The position numbers were made by a program, and so were the translations under genes. DNA of 64,000 nucleotides from Pirellulales bacterium. Lineage in GTDB: Bacteria; Planctomycetota; Planctomycetia; Pirellulales; JAEUIK01. The notes beneath the pieces were generated by a model. The model saw nothing but the letters and a program-made list of their open reading frames with translations. It had not been told where the DNA came from and made no database searches. This document shows positions 18,376 through 27,835 of the stretch, one piece after another; within the stretch, counting starts at the first letter, position 1; each line of letters begins with the position of its first letter. The stretch is from positions 1 through 64,000 of the forward strand of contig JAIBBZ010000019.1 in NCBI GenBank assembly GCA_019694435.1. Reading direction: 5' to 3'.

Positions 18376-18533
18376 CTTGTTGCGCACTTGCTGGTCCCAG
18401 TTTTGTCCAAGTGCACGGCCTGCTTCATCGTGCCGGGTGTTCGCACGTACTCATTGCGTGTCCGATTTCAGGCTGGAATGCGCTGGGTTGGACGGCGTGG
18501 GGTGTGACCATTCCTGGCGCCTGACCGGTCGAC

Positions 18534-20327
18534 TCATGTTCGTAGTTGCCGGTCCTTGCTGCTTAGCAGCGGGGACTCGGGCAAGGCGCTACCAGGGGCA
18601 CTTCTGACGAACCCTGCTGGCGATCGTCGCCGAGCAATTGCCAGCAGACCGACCAGCGCCAGGCTGGCCAGGAAGGCGCCCGCAGGTTCGGGGACCACCG
18701 TCGTAAACAATCCTGAGCTGCCGTCGGTAAAGGTCACGGACAGGACCAACTTGCCATGCTCGTTAAAGAACCGCGGCAACCCATCGGCTCCGGTGGACTG
18801 TGGGCCATTGGGAGTGTCGAAAAGGCTGACCTGTCGCAGGTCGAGACCAGGACCTGGATCGACGTCGAGCACGTCCCCTTTGCGAATCAGCACCGAGAGA
18901 GACCCGTCCATCCAGAGCAAGGAGGCAATGTTGTTGTCGAACGTCACTCCAGTTCCTTGCAACCGCACGCCCAGCAGGACGCCGTGTTCCAAGGTGATCG
19001 AGCCCAGGACATTCTGGATGACGACGCCCGAGGGCAGACTCGAAATCGTCGGATAGTTCCCTTCGCGCATGACGAGGTCGATCCCGTCGTCCGTCACTCG
19101 CAACACCGCTTGGTCGTTCGCGCCCGTCACGCCGGCGCCGGCCAATTCGGTAATCGCGTACAGCTCGCCCGTGTTCGATCGCAAGCCCTGGAACGGCAGA
19201 GTGAAGCTCGAGATGGTCACGCCCGCCCCCAGCCCGGGCCCCAGCGGACCATCGGTACCTGAGAGGATCATGGGTTGTGGCGATCCGCCCGGCTCGATCT
19301 TCCAAGCGCCGCGGATGGTGTTATTCACCTGTCCGATAAAGCTCAGTTCGCCGTCGTCGTTGATCAAGACCGGCGACATGCTGTTGAACGTGCCAGGGAT
19401 TCCTGGTCCGAGCGGGCCCGTCATGCCCGTCTGCTGAACGACTTGAGCGGCGTTGTAATCCTTTACCTGCCACGCGCCATTTTGGGTGAAAAACGTGACG
19501 TCGCCGCCGGTAACGAGGGCGCGAAAGGCAACGTCCCCTGCCCCGCTGGCGGCCAGCCATTCGCCACTGGGAAACCCGGCGAAGACGGCGCTCGAGGGGA
19601 GGCCAGGGCCCAGCGCTCCGACCACGCCACTGCGGGCGATCGGCGTTACACCGGCGGCGGATGCTTGAAACAGCCCCAGGCGATTCGCAGAGTCTACGCC
19701 GGCGCCCTGCAGCGGCGAGACCCACGTGAAGACCCCATCGGCCGTGAATTGCGTGATGTTGTCGGTGTGATCGTTGAGCGGGAAAAGATCGAACTCAACT
19801 CCAGGCCCGAGATTCGGGCCGAGGGGACCATCGGTATCGAGTAGCGCAACAGCTTGCGGAGCGGTCATATCGGTGTCGATAAACAATCCGGTACCGTTGA
19901 CGCCAGGTCCGTTGTAGTGACCGCTAAAGCCAACGGCGCCGTTTTCACTCAAGATCGGTCGCCCCAGGCCAGTGAAGGTCGCGCCGGCGATGTCGGGTCC
20001 AATCGTCCCGCCGGCTCTTTCGCTTGCGACCAGGCTGATTTCGCCGCCGGGAGCAACCTTCCAGATGGCGTTATCGACGCGGTCTTCGGCCGTCCTGGTT
20101 GAAGCGCGAAAGGCAATCTCACCGTTGTTGTTGATCGTCGGAAACGACAGTTCCGGCAAGAACTCAGTCCCTGGTCCGAGGTTCGGACCGAGCGGACCGT
20201 CCGTACGCGTGAGCGCTATGGGCGTAAACTCGTATTCGGAAGCCGCGGCGGTTGAAGTCAGAGCCGACAAACACATGACGACGTGCGACCAAGCGAGGCA
20301 CCGGCAATCGAATCGTTTCACGAGCAA
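18534..20327 (-). CDS. Repeat-containing PEP-CTERM surface protein
   Basis: This 597-residue exported protein has a signal peptide (about 1-29). It contains about six repeats of 56-68 residues, starting near residues 41, 105, 165, 233, 301 and 357. Each opens with a G-[PT]-[LI]-G-P-x-[LI] motif (TDGPLGPNLGPG, VVGALGPGLPSS, MTGPLGPGIPGT) and usually contains a polar NxxGEIxF-like strand (NNNGEIAFRA, NDDGELSFIG). This resembles a planctomycete and cyanobacterial family of tandem-repeat surface proteins probably forming a propeller or solenoid; function is unknown. The PEP signal (VVPEPAGAFLAS, then RRR) is followed by about 29 extra residues, which is unusual. The gene stands alone and reads toward the tRNA. 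Confidence 0.75.
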   Translation of the reverse strand: MLVKRFDCRCLAWSHVVMCLSALTSTAAASEYEFTPIALTRTDGPLGPNLGPGTEFLPELSFPTINNNGEIAFRASTRTAEDRVDNAIWKVAPGGEISLVASERAGGTIGPDIAGATFTGLGRPILSENGAVGFSGHYNGPGVNGTGLFIDTDMTAPQAVALLDTDGPLGPNLGPGVEFDLFPLNDHTDNITQFTADGVFTWVSPLQGAGVDSANRLGLFQASAAGVTPIARSGVVGALGPGLPSSAVFAGFPSGEWLAASGAGDVAFRALVTGGDVTFFTQNGAWQVKDYNAAQVVQQTGMTGPLGPGIPGTFNSMSPVLINDDGELSFIGQVNNTIRGAWKIEPGGSPQPMILSGTDGPLGPGLGAGVTISSFTLPFQGLRSNTGELYAITELAGAGVTGANDQAVLRVTDDGIDLVMREGNYPTISSLPSGVVIQNVLGSITLEHGVLLGVRLQGTGVTFDNNIASLLWMDGSLSVLIRKGDVLDVDPGPGLDLRQVSLFDTPNGPQSTGADGLPRFFNEHGKLVLSVTFTDGSSGLFTTVVPEPAGAFLASLALVGLLAIARRRSPAGFVRSAPGSALPESPLLSSKDRQLRT

Positions 20328-21152
20328 AACCCCTTATTGAGTGCGAGGCAAGTGGCCATGCCGCGCAGCCAAGACGCGCGGCAAAAGGCAAAGGCAAAAG
20401 GTTTGAATCGCCGAGCGTCCGCGAACGCTCACGGGCAAGAGGCAGACCAGGCGCCGAGCAAGAAGTGCGTGTCGCCAACGACACGCAGAAATGGCGCTAG
20501 AATCAGTTCACGAGCGGCCCCTAACGCATACTCGTTTCAGATCACAAACCCTAGTTTGCGTGTGCAGCGTAGGACAGCGCTGGCTGGGCTGTCAACAAAA
20601 AACTCTTTCGGCTGTCTTGTTTCTGGGGCTTGGTTCGTGCCGCCGAATGAAACATCTTGCGAAGCAGGTGATGCGCCACCGAATCTGGCTCGTCGAGGTG
20701 CGGTCCTGCAATCATTGCGAGGGCCCTGACCGGCATTGCGAGGGCCCTGACCGGAGCGAAACATTGATCCGTGTCCTGATCCGTCTTGCTCACAACGACT
20801 CTCGAACCATTGAGTTGACGTGACCGGTAACAGGATTCAAACACGGACGACTTGCCTGGCCGGGGCGGTTCGTAGACGCGGCGTCGGCGAGCCACGCTGG
20901 TCTCGCTCCCGTCGCCGAAAGCTGTGCGATTGTCACCTTCGATTCGGATCGATTGCCAAACAGGGGCGGTCCAGCTTCGAGCAATTCGGGGCCATGGGAT
21001 TGAGGATCGAGTGGTCCTTTAGGTCTGCTGAAACACGAAGGGCTCATGCGCCGGGCCGCGGCGCGGACAGTGCAAACGGGGCGCAGGGCGACGGATCGTC
21101 TCAGGATCGTGTATATTGACCACAACTGACGAGATTAGGCCTCGGTTGGGAC
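20328..21152. other. Intergenic region before the DUF1501 gene
   Basis: About 825 bp separate two divergent genes. I see no supportable coding sequence. A 21-bp perfect tandem duplication lies at 20713-20754. TATATT at 21112-21117 could be the -10 box of the DUF1501 gene; it shares the string TATATTGACC with the glpD upstream region. Confidence 0.45.
20713..20754. repeat. 21-bp perfect tandem duplication
   Basis: Two identical adjacent copies of a 21-bp unit beginning CATTGCGAGGGCCCTGACCG occupy 20713-20733 and 20734-20754. They lie in non-coding DNA. The 21-bp period equals two helical turns, so paired binding sites are possible, but slippage is an equally good explanation. Confidence 0.75.
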
Positions 21153-21182
21153 TTGCAGGGAGAACCTTCCTTGAGTGGCCCG

Positions 21183-22556
21183 ATGCGCAATCTGATCTGC
21201 TCCGAGGCGCAGAGCGCACTTTCGCTCAGTCGGCGGGCTTTCTTGCAAGTCGGAGCCATCGGCTCGGCCGGATTGACTCTGGCCGACGTCCTGCGCGCCG
21301 ACGCACGCGCCGCGGCATCGGGTGCGGCGAGCGCTCGTAAGAGCGTCATCATCCTGTGGTTGCGCGGCGGTCCAAGTCAGCACGACATGTGGGACCCCAA
21401 GCCCGAGGCCCCCAGCGAGATTCGCGGCGAGTTTGCGCCCATTGCCACTGCGGTACCGGGCGTCCAGGTTTGCGAGTTGTTGCCGCAATGCGCCCGGATC
21501 ATGCACAAGTGGTCGCTCATCCGCAGCCTGCACCACCGCCCCGAAGACGGTGACGTAGGCCATTCGAACGGCGACCAGATTTGTTTCACAGGCTACGCAT
21601 CGGGGCCGAATCCCGATATCAACATCATGCCCAGCTGCGGCTCGATCGTCGCGCGACAGCAACAACGGCTGGATCCGAGCTTGCCGGCCTATGTGGTGAT
21701 TCCGAAAGTTGCGCCCGGCATGGGGGCTGCTTATTTGGGCGCCGCCTGCAATCCATTCGAGACCGTCGCCGATCCGGCGATCGATTCGCCTTTTCGTGTT
21801 CGCGACTTTGCCCTGGCCGAAGGCCTGACGTCGGCACGCGTGCAGCAGCGCGGCATGTTGCGCAGCGCGCTGGATCGCATGCGGCCCATCGGCGCGACTG
21901 CTGAGACGGACAAGTTTCACGCCCAGGCGTTGGACATCGTCGCCGGCGGCGCGGCGAGCGCGGCGTTTGATCTGGAAAGCGAGCCGCAACACGTTCGCGA
22001 ACGTTACGGCATGATGCCGACCTTCGATCCGGGCGATCCTATGCGGTGCGGCTCGAAGAATTGGGCACAGCGGATGCTCTTGGCGCGGCGGCTGATCGAG
22101 GCTGGCGTGCGGATCGTGACGGTCGAAATGCGCTGGTGGGATTTCCACAAGCAGGGATTCGACTCGCAGCGTCGCGGGTTCTTGCCCCGCTTCGATCAGG
22201 CCTATTCCGCCTTGATCGAAGATCTTGAGCAGCGCGGGTTGCTGGAGTCGACCTTGGTGGTCGCTTGGGGAGAAATGGGGCGGACGCCGCGCGTCAACAA
22301 GGACGCAGGTCGCGACCATTGGCCGCAAGTGTTTTCGGCGGCTCTGGCCGGGGGTGGCGTGCAAGGGGGCCGCGTCATCGGCGCGTCTGATCGCACCGGA
22401 TCGATCCCCAAGGACAATCCCAAATTGCCGCACGACGTGCTGGCCACGATCTATCAGCATCTGGGCGTCGACACGCGCGCCCAATACACCGACACGTCAG
22501 GCCGTCCGCACGTCGTCTTGCCGCAGGGCGAACGCGTTGCGGAGCTATTCTCTTGA
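21183..22556 (+). CDS. Tat-exported DUF1501 protein
   Basis: This is a protein of about 457 residues of the DUF1501 family, which belongs to the alkaline phosphatase/sulfatase superfamily and is expanded in planctomycetes. It has a Tat-type signal (LSRRAFLQVGAIGSAGLTLA). Family motifs include VIILWLRGGPSQHDMWDPKP, RSLHHRPEDGDVGHSNGDQ, VAWGEMGRTPRVN and GRDHWPQ. These correspond to metal-binding and active-site regions of the fold. The ATG at 21183 is listed; TTG at 21171, preceded by AGGGAG at good spacing, is a real alternative. DUF1501 genes are usually paired with DUF1549/DUF1553 cytochrome-like genes; none is adjacent here. Substrate is unknown. Confidence 0.85.
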   Translation: MRNLICSEAQSALSLSRRAFLQVGAIGSAGLTLADVLRADARAAASGAASARKSVIILWLRGGPSQHDMWDPKPEAPSEIRGEFAPIATAVPGVQVCELLPQCARIMHKWSLIRSLHHRPEDGDVGHSNGDQICFTGYASGPNPDINIMPSCGSIVARQQQRLDPSLPAYVVIPKVAPGMGAAYLGAACNPFETVADPAIDSPFRVRDFALAEGLTSARVQQRGMLRSALDRMRPIGATAETDKFHAQALDIVAGGAASAAFDLESEPQHVRERYGMMPTFDPGDPMRCGSKNWAQRMLLARRLIEAGVRIVTVEMRWWDFHKQGFDSQRRGFLPRFDQAYSALIEDLEQRGLLESTLVVAWGEMGRTPRVNKDAGRDHWPQVFSAALAGGGVQGGRVIGASDRTGSIPKDNPKLPHDVLATIYQHLGVDTRAQYTDTSGRPHVVLPQGERVAELFS

Positions 22557-23310
22557 GCGGCCATCACGCCGGACCGCCGATGCAAGTCGTTGCTGAGACG
22601 CCCTGTGCGCAATGCGTTGCGAGGCCGATTTCGACGATTTATGAAGCGCTGTGAATCGTCCTGAGCTGGGAGATCGTGAACGGCTGGAAAGTCACCCCGA
22701 TCTCGCCTCGGCGCATTTGGGACGAACAATGGTCGGCCTCGAGCCGCTCGGCCTTGGCGTTATCGGTTTGGCCGCTGCCAAATTGTCCCCCGAGTAGGAA
22801 TCGACCAAGTGGTGGCGCAAGGTTGGCCGGTCACCGCTTCGATAGCTCGACAGATCCCAGACGGTCGCTATAGCTCGATGGCCTGCTCCGCGCTCGTGAG
22901 CCATGCGTGAATCCCCTGGATGGTCCCGGAGCGAGCGGATAGCAGATTCGACGCGGACCGAGGTCTTAAGAGGCAGCCTCGCGGTCAGGCCCAATGGGTT
23001 AGCGCTTGGTTCTCCTGCGATACTGTCGCACGGAGCAACGCCCGGCGCGCGCTTCGCGTCGGTTGGACGGAGCGACTTCTGGACGCGGCGCACCGCGAAC
23101 TCGGGGGGGCATTCGCGCGCAATACCTGCACTGTCACCCTGTTTCGATGCGTGCACAAGCGCACCTGCCGGCTGTTGTGGAAGCCTGCTGCGTGATCGGC
23201 GGGCAACCAAGTTAAGGGAACTTCAGTCTAGCCGTGTTGGGTGGCCGGGGTGTGCGAGCTAGAATTTCGGTATCCGCCGAGAACACGGCGGACCCCACCT
23301 CCTCCTCCGC
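22557..23310. other. Intergenic region before dabA
   Basis: This 754-bp stretch shows no convincing gene. Frames on both strands are short on hydrophobic cores and rich in Arg and Ser. A promoter-like element for dabA lies at its right end. No repeats or RNA structures stood out. Confidence 0.4.
23237..23265 (+). promoter_or_regulatory. Candidate promoter of the dab locus
   Basis: TTGGGT (23237-23242) and TAGAAT (23260-23265) are separated by 17 bp. This would give a transcript starting near 23272, about 39 nt before the dabA GTG. The -35 match is only partial. Confidence 0.4.
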
Positions 23311-26300
23311 GTGACTGAAGCCCCAGCCGTGCAAGAAGCCTCGAAGCTCGCTTCTGGCCATGTATCGTCAGAAGCTCATTCCCTGCAGGCGCATTCGCTG
23401 TCTGAGCTGATCGAACATGCGACGCATGTTCTGCCAAGCCAGGGCCCCATTTCCGTCTTCGTCCACCACAACACGCTGCACGCCTTGGAGCAACTGCGCT
23501 TCGATCAGGCGGTGTTGGAAGGGTTGAAGGTCTACGGCGGCCAGCCCTATCTGCCGGAAAGCGCGTACCGGCAGATGGTTGCCCAAGGGCGCATTCGCAC
23601 GACCGACATCGCGGCTGTGTTGCTCGACGACCTGCAGGATTCGGCCGACGAATTGATCGGCTTCATGGGCACGCGCTATGCCTTGCGCCGCGCGATGCTC
23701 GAGTATCCGCTCCTGTTCGGTTCCGATGCCGAGACCCGCTGGCTGATTGCCGAAGGCGACGCACTGCGGTGTTTCCGGCCGGAGACGCCCGAGCCGCTGC
23801 GCCGGCAGGCGATCGAGGAGGCCCGGGGCTGGGTCATGGTGTATCTGCACGCGGGCCGCGAGCAGGTCGACCATCACATTCGCGGCGCGGTCGACGAGCT
23901 GCTGCACACCTTCGGCACGGCATCGATCGAGTCGTGGAGCGAGGATCGCTGGGAATCGCTCACGCTGCATCTGTTGTGGCGGATCTGCATGCATGGCGTG
24001 CACGGCGTGCCGCGGATCGAGACCCACCAGCCGCTGGTCCGTCACCGCGATGTGCTCTGGCAGGCGCGGGGGCGCGATATTGACCTGCTGGTCAACCCGT
24101 TGCTGATCCAGTTTTGCGCCGCATTTCTCGATCAAGGTTTCGCCATTTGGCAGGTTCCCCGGCGCGACGCCGGATTCCTGGAATCGTTCAAGGCGGTGCA
24201 CGGCCATTCGCGCTGGTTCGATGCGGGCTGGCTGCGAGACTTGCCGGCCGAGTTGGCCCAGATCGAGTCGTCGCGTGAGGGTGCACTGGCCTCGATCAAA
24301 CGCTCGCTCGAGCTGCTGGGAGTCGAGCCGGGCGAGGCAGGTGACTACATCCAAGAGACGCTGCTCGCGCTGCCGGGCTGGGCCGGCATGCTGTGGCAGA
24401 TGGAAACTAACGCGGAATGGACAGTGCGTCCTGCTCCGCCTGGCAGCCTGGTCGAATATCTCGCGGTGCGGCTGGTTCTGGAACGCCTGGCCCTGCGGCA
24501 TTATGTGCCGGAAGCGCGGCGGGGCGCGATCGAATTGCGGCGCTTGCGCAAGTATCTGCGCCGGACACAGCCGCGCGAGCCGCGTGTGCACGTCGAGCAA
24601 CGCGCGCATCTGGTTTTCCAGTTGGCCCAGTTGCGCGGGTGGAGCCTGCGCGAATTGCTCAGCATGTCGAAGCCGCAATGGACGTGCCTGGTGCAGGAGA
24701 TCGAGTCGTTCCCCGGCTTGGAGCGGCGGCGAATTCTGCACCTGGCGTTCGAGCGTCGCTATCGAACTCAGGCGCTCGACGCGCTGTACATGCACAGTTC
24801 GCGCCCGCTGCCACCCGTCGAACAGCCGACTTCGTTTCAACTGGTGACCTGCATCGACGATCGCGAAGAATCTTTCCGCCGGCATTTGGAGGAAGTCGAT
24901 CCGCGTTGCGTGACCTACGCCATGGCCGGCTTTTTCGCCGTGGCCATGTACTATCGCGGCGCGGCCGACGCCCACTATCGCCCCTTGTGTCCCGTCGTGA
25001 TCAAGCCCAAGCACTTCGTTCGCGAAGAGCCGGCGTACTCGTTAAGGGCCGCCAATCGGCAGCGAGCCCAGACGCGGCGCGTGCTGGGCACCGCGTCGCA
25101 CCGCTGGCACCTGCAGAGCCGCAGCTTCTTGGGCGGTTTCCTCACGGCGCTGTTCGGCTCGTTGGCGTCGATGCCGTTGGTGGCCCGGATCATGTTTCCC
25201 CGGATTACGGCCCAGCTGCGGCGCGCGTTCGGCGAATTCGTGCAGCCGCCGCCGGTCACCGAGCTGACGCTGCTGCGCTATCAGGACCCGCCCAACCAGG
25301 AGCCCGAACATCATGGCTATTCGTGCGACGAGATGGTGGCGTGCGTCGAGCGCGTGTTGCGTGACATCGGCCTGACTCACGATTTCGCGCGGATTGTGAT
25401 TGTCCTGGGGCACGGTTCGTCGAGCCTGAATAACCCGCACGAATCGGCGTATAACTGCGGCGCGTGCAGCGGCGGTCTGGGCGGCCCGAACGCGCGGGCG
25501 ATCACCAAGATGGCGAACGATCCGGTGGTTCGCGAGCGGCTCGCCGAGCACGGGCTGTTGATTCCGGACGATACGGTCTTCGTCGGCGGCTTCCATAACA
25601 CCTGCACCGACGAAGTGACGTACTTCGACCTGGACAGCATTCCTGTGCCGCATCGGGCCGAATTCGAGGCAGCCACTGCGGCGATCGACGAAGCTCGGGC
25701 CCGCAATGCGCACGAACGGATTCGGCGTTTCGTCTCGGCCGACCTCTCCTTGACCTCTGCGCATGCGCTCGACCACGTGCACGAACGGTCGGAAGACCTG
25801 TCGCAGGCGCGGCCGGAATACAATCACGCCACGAATGCCATGTGCATCGTCGGCCGCCGGTCGCGCACGCGCGGCCTATTCCTCGATCGCCGTGCCTTCT
25901 TGAGCGATTACGATCCGACGCAGGATGACGAACAGGCGTCGATCCTGGCCCGGATTTTGGCGCCCGCGATTCCGGTTTGCGCAGGCATTAGCCTGGAATA
26001 CTACTTTTCGTGCGTCGATCCGGCGGTCTATGGCTGTGGTTCGAAACTGCCGCACAACATCGTCTCGCTGCTGGGCGTCATGGAGGGGGCCGCGACAGAC
26101 CTACGGCCCGGCTTGTCGCAACAGATGATCGAGATCCACGAGCCGTTGCGGATTTTGTTCGTCATCGAGACGACGCCCGAGGTGATGCTGCGGCTGATCG
26201 ACGCGAACCCCGTGATTGGCCAGTTGATTCGCAACGAGTGGGTTCAATTGGCCACGCTGTCGCCCGATGGGCCGACGATTCACGTTTATGAACGAGGCGT

Positions 26301-26460
26301 GTTCAAGGAATACGAGGTCGAAGACGGGGAACTGCCCAAGGTGGCGCGATCGCTCGATTGGTATCGCGGGCGCCGCGGTCACCTGGGCATTGCCGTGATC
26401 GAACCCGAGCCGGAAAATCGCGGTAACGGCGTGACGGAAGGAGCGTTGCATGGATCTTGA
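23311..26460 (+). CDS. dabA: DabA-type inorganic carbon transporter subunit (DUF2309)
   Basis: This 1049-residue protein is the large cytoplasmic subunit of DAB-type inorganic carbon pumps. These couple CO2 hydration to an ion-translocating membrane partner and accumulate bicarbonate. The zinc-site residues known from Halothiobacillus DabA (Cys351, Asp353, His524, Cys539) correspond to Cys514-X-Asp516 ([11 protein letters not shown]), His701 ([11 protein letters not shown]) and Cys716 (YNCGACSGG). C-to-D (2) and H-to-C (15) spacings are identical. About 160 extra residues precede the site. [13 protein letters not shown] near residue 920 is another family motif. The start is GTG at 23311. The stop overlaps the next gene by 11 bp, indicating translational coupling. 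Homology is clear; transport activity is inferred. Confidence 0.9.
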   Translation: MTEAPAVQEASKLASGHVSSEAHSLQAHSLSELIEHATHVLPSQGPISVFVHHNTLHALEQLRFDQAVLEGLKVYGGQPYLPESAYRQMVAQGRIRTTDIAAVLLDDLQDSADELIGFMGTRYALRRAMLEYPLLFGSDAETRWLIAEGDALRCFRPETPEPLRRQAIEEARGWVMVYLHAGREQVDHHIRGAVDELLHTFGTASIESWSEDRWESLTLHLLWRICMHGVHGVPRIETHQPLVRHRDVLWQARGRDIDLLVNPLLIQFCAAFLDQGFAIWQVPRRDAGFLESFKAVHGHSRWFDAGWLRDLPAELAQIESSREGALASIKRSLELLGVEPGEAGDYIQETLLALPGWAGMLWQMETNAEWTVRPAPPGSLVEYLAVRLVLERLALRHYVPEARRGAIELRRLRKYLRRTQPREPRVHVEQRAHLVFQLAQLRGWSLRELLSMSKPQWTCLVQEIESFPGLERRRILHLAFERRYRTQALDALYMHSSRPLPPVEQPTSFQLVTCIDDREESFRRHLEEVDPRCVTYAMAGFFAVAMYYRGAADAHYRPLCPVVIKPKHFVREEPAYSLRAANRQRAQTRRVLGTASHRWHLQSRSFLGGFLTALFGSLASMPLVARIMFPRITAQLRRAFGEFVQPPPVTELTLLRYQDPPNQEPEHHGYSCDEMVACVERVLRDIGLTHDFARIVIVLGHGSSSLNNPHESAYNCGACSGGLGGPNARAITKMANDPVVRERLAEHGLLIPDDTVFVGGFHNTCTDEVTYFDLDSIPVPHRAEFEAATAAIDEARARNAHERIRRFVSADLSLTSAHALDHVHERSEDLSQARPEYNHATNAMCIVGRRSRTRGLFLDRRAFLSDYDPTQDDEQASILARILAPAIPVCAGISLEYYFSCVDPAVYGCGSKLPHNIVSLLGVMEGAATDLRPGLSQQMIEIHEPLRILFVIETTPEVMLRLIDANPVIGQLIRNEWVQLATLSPDGPTIHVYERGVFKEYEVEDGELPKVARSLDWYRGRRGHLGIAVIEPEPENRGNGVTEGALHGS

Positions 26461-27835
26461 CCTGATCTTCAACTGGCTGGGGATCGTCGTCGTTGGCGCA
26501 CCGACGCTGTTGATGGCGTTGATGGGGCTCAGCTACCTGGTCAATCAACCGCTCAGCGAACACGCCTTGTCGCGCAGCACGCAGATTGCGGTGATGACCG
26601 GTCTGGTCGCGGCGATTGCCGTGCTCGTGTTGATGCTGGTGACAGGAGTCCGCTTTGTGCCGATCGAATTCGGCAATTGGGTGGTGATTCCCCAGGAGCA
26701 TTTTCATTTTCATTTGAAGATCGTCTTCGATCGCCTGTCGGTGCCCTTTTGCATCCTGATTTTCGTGCTGGTCGCCACGACCGGCGCGTTTGCCAATCGG
26801 TATCTGCACCGCGAGCCCGGCTATGGTCGGTTCTTCATGCTCTACTCGTTCTTCCTGCTGGGCATGGTGCTCGCGGCGCTGGCCGGCACGATCGAGACCT
26901 TGTTCCTCGGCTGGGAACTGGTGGGGCTGTCGTCGGCGCTGCTAGTGGCCTATTTCCACGAACGCCGGTCGCCGGTCGTCAACGGGCAGCGTGTCTGGTC
27001 GGTCTACCGCGTCGCGGATGCGGCCTTTCTCGGGGCCGCCGTGCTGCTGCACCACCTGCGCGGAGAGGGCGACTTCATGGCGCTGATGGGCACCGGGCCA
27101 TGGCCCGAGGGTGCCGCGACGCTGTCGCCCCGGGCAGCGCTGCTCGTCGGCTCGCTGCTGTTGCTGGCAGCCGCGGGCAAATCGGCATTGGTGCCTTTTT
27201 CCGGCTGGTTACCGCGCGCCATGGAAGGTCCGACGCCGTCCAGCGCGATTTTCTACGGCGCTCTATCGGTCCACCTGGGCGTGTATCTGCTGCTGCGCGT
27301 CAGCCCGCTGCTCGATCTTTCGCCGACGCTGCGCGCGATGGTCATTATCCTGGGCCTGGCGACGGCGCTGTTCGCTTCGGGCGCGGCGAGCGTGCAAAGC
27401 GATATCAAGACGGGCCTGGCCTTTGCCTCGCTCACGCAGGTCGGCATCATCACCGTCGAGATCGGCCTGGGGTTCCGCTACCTGGCCTTGGTGCACATCA
27501 TCGGTCACGCCTGCCTGCGGATGCTGCAATTGTTGCGGGCCCCGACGTTGATCCGCGACTACCACTCTCTGGAAAACGCCATTGGCGGGCGGCTGCAGCA
27601 TCGGCCCAGCCGGTGGCTGCTCTGGTTGCCCGAACCGCTGCAGTTGCGGCTCTATCGCTTGTTCATCGAGCGCGGTGAGCTCGACGCGCTGCTCGACCAG
27701 ATCGTGGCGGTCTGGGTCGGCATGTTCCGCTTTTTCGACACCTGGGAGCGGCGCTGGACCGACTGGCTGTCGGGCACGCGCTCGCGCGAATCGGATCGCA
27801 TCGCCAGCGGACGCCCGGTTGAGGACCTGCGATGA
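26450..27835 (+). CDS. dabB: DabB-like membrane subunit (NuoL/MrpA antiporter-like)
   Basis: This 461-residue integral membrane protein has about a dozen predicted helices. It belongs to the proton-translocating family shared by NuoL, MrpA and DabB. Key charged residues appear conserved: Glu in [20 protein letters not shown] (helix 5) and Lys in [20 protein letters not shown] (helix 7), followed by the family motif [15 protein letters not shown]. In DAB systems this subunit carries cation flux that powers DabA. The ATG lies inside the end of dabA (11-bp overlap) and the stop overlaps the next gene (ATGA), so all three are translationally coupled. The C-terminal tail (about 380-461) is soluble and charged. 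Confidence 0.88.
   Translation: MDLDLIFNWLGIVVVGAPTLLMALMGLSYLVNQPLSEHALSRSTQIAVMTGLVAAIAVLVLMLVTGVRFVPIEFGNWVVIPQEHFHFHLKIVFDRLSVPFCILIFVLVATTGAFANRYLHREPGYGRFFMLYSFFLLGMVLAALAGTIETLFLGWELVGLSSALLVAYFHERRSPVVNGQRVWSVYRVADAAFLGAAVLLHHLRGEGDFMALMGTGPWPEGAATLSPRAALLVGSLLLLAAAGKSALVPFSGWLPRAMEGPTPSSAIFYGALSVHLGVYLLLRVSPLLDLSPTLRAMVIILGLATALFASGAASVQSDIKTGLAFASLTQVGIITVEIGLGFRYLALVHIIGHACLRMLQLLRAPTLIRDYHSLENAIGGRLQHRPSRWLLWLPEPLQLRLYRLFIERGELDALLDQIVAVWVGMFRFFDTWERRWTDWLSGTRSRESDRIASGRPVEDLR

Noticed and set aside
18062-18446. Possible small protein with EGTGLEPATPCGAPEFQ
   Set aside because: This is the antisense translation of tRNA-Ser(GGA). The phrase looks conserved only because the tRNA is conserved.
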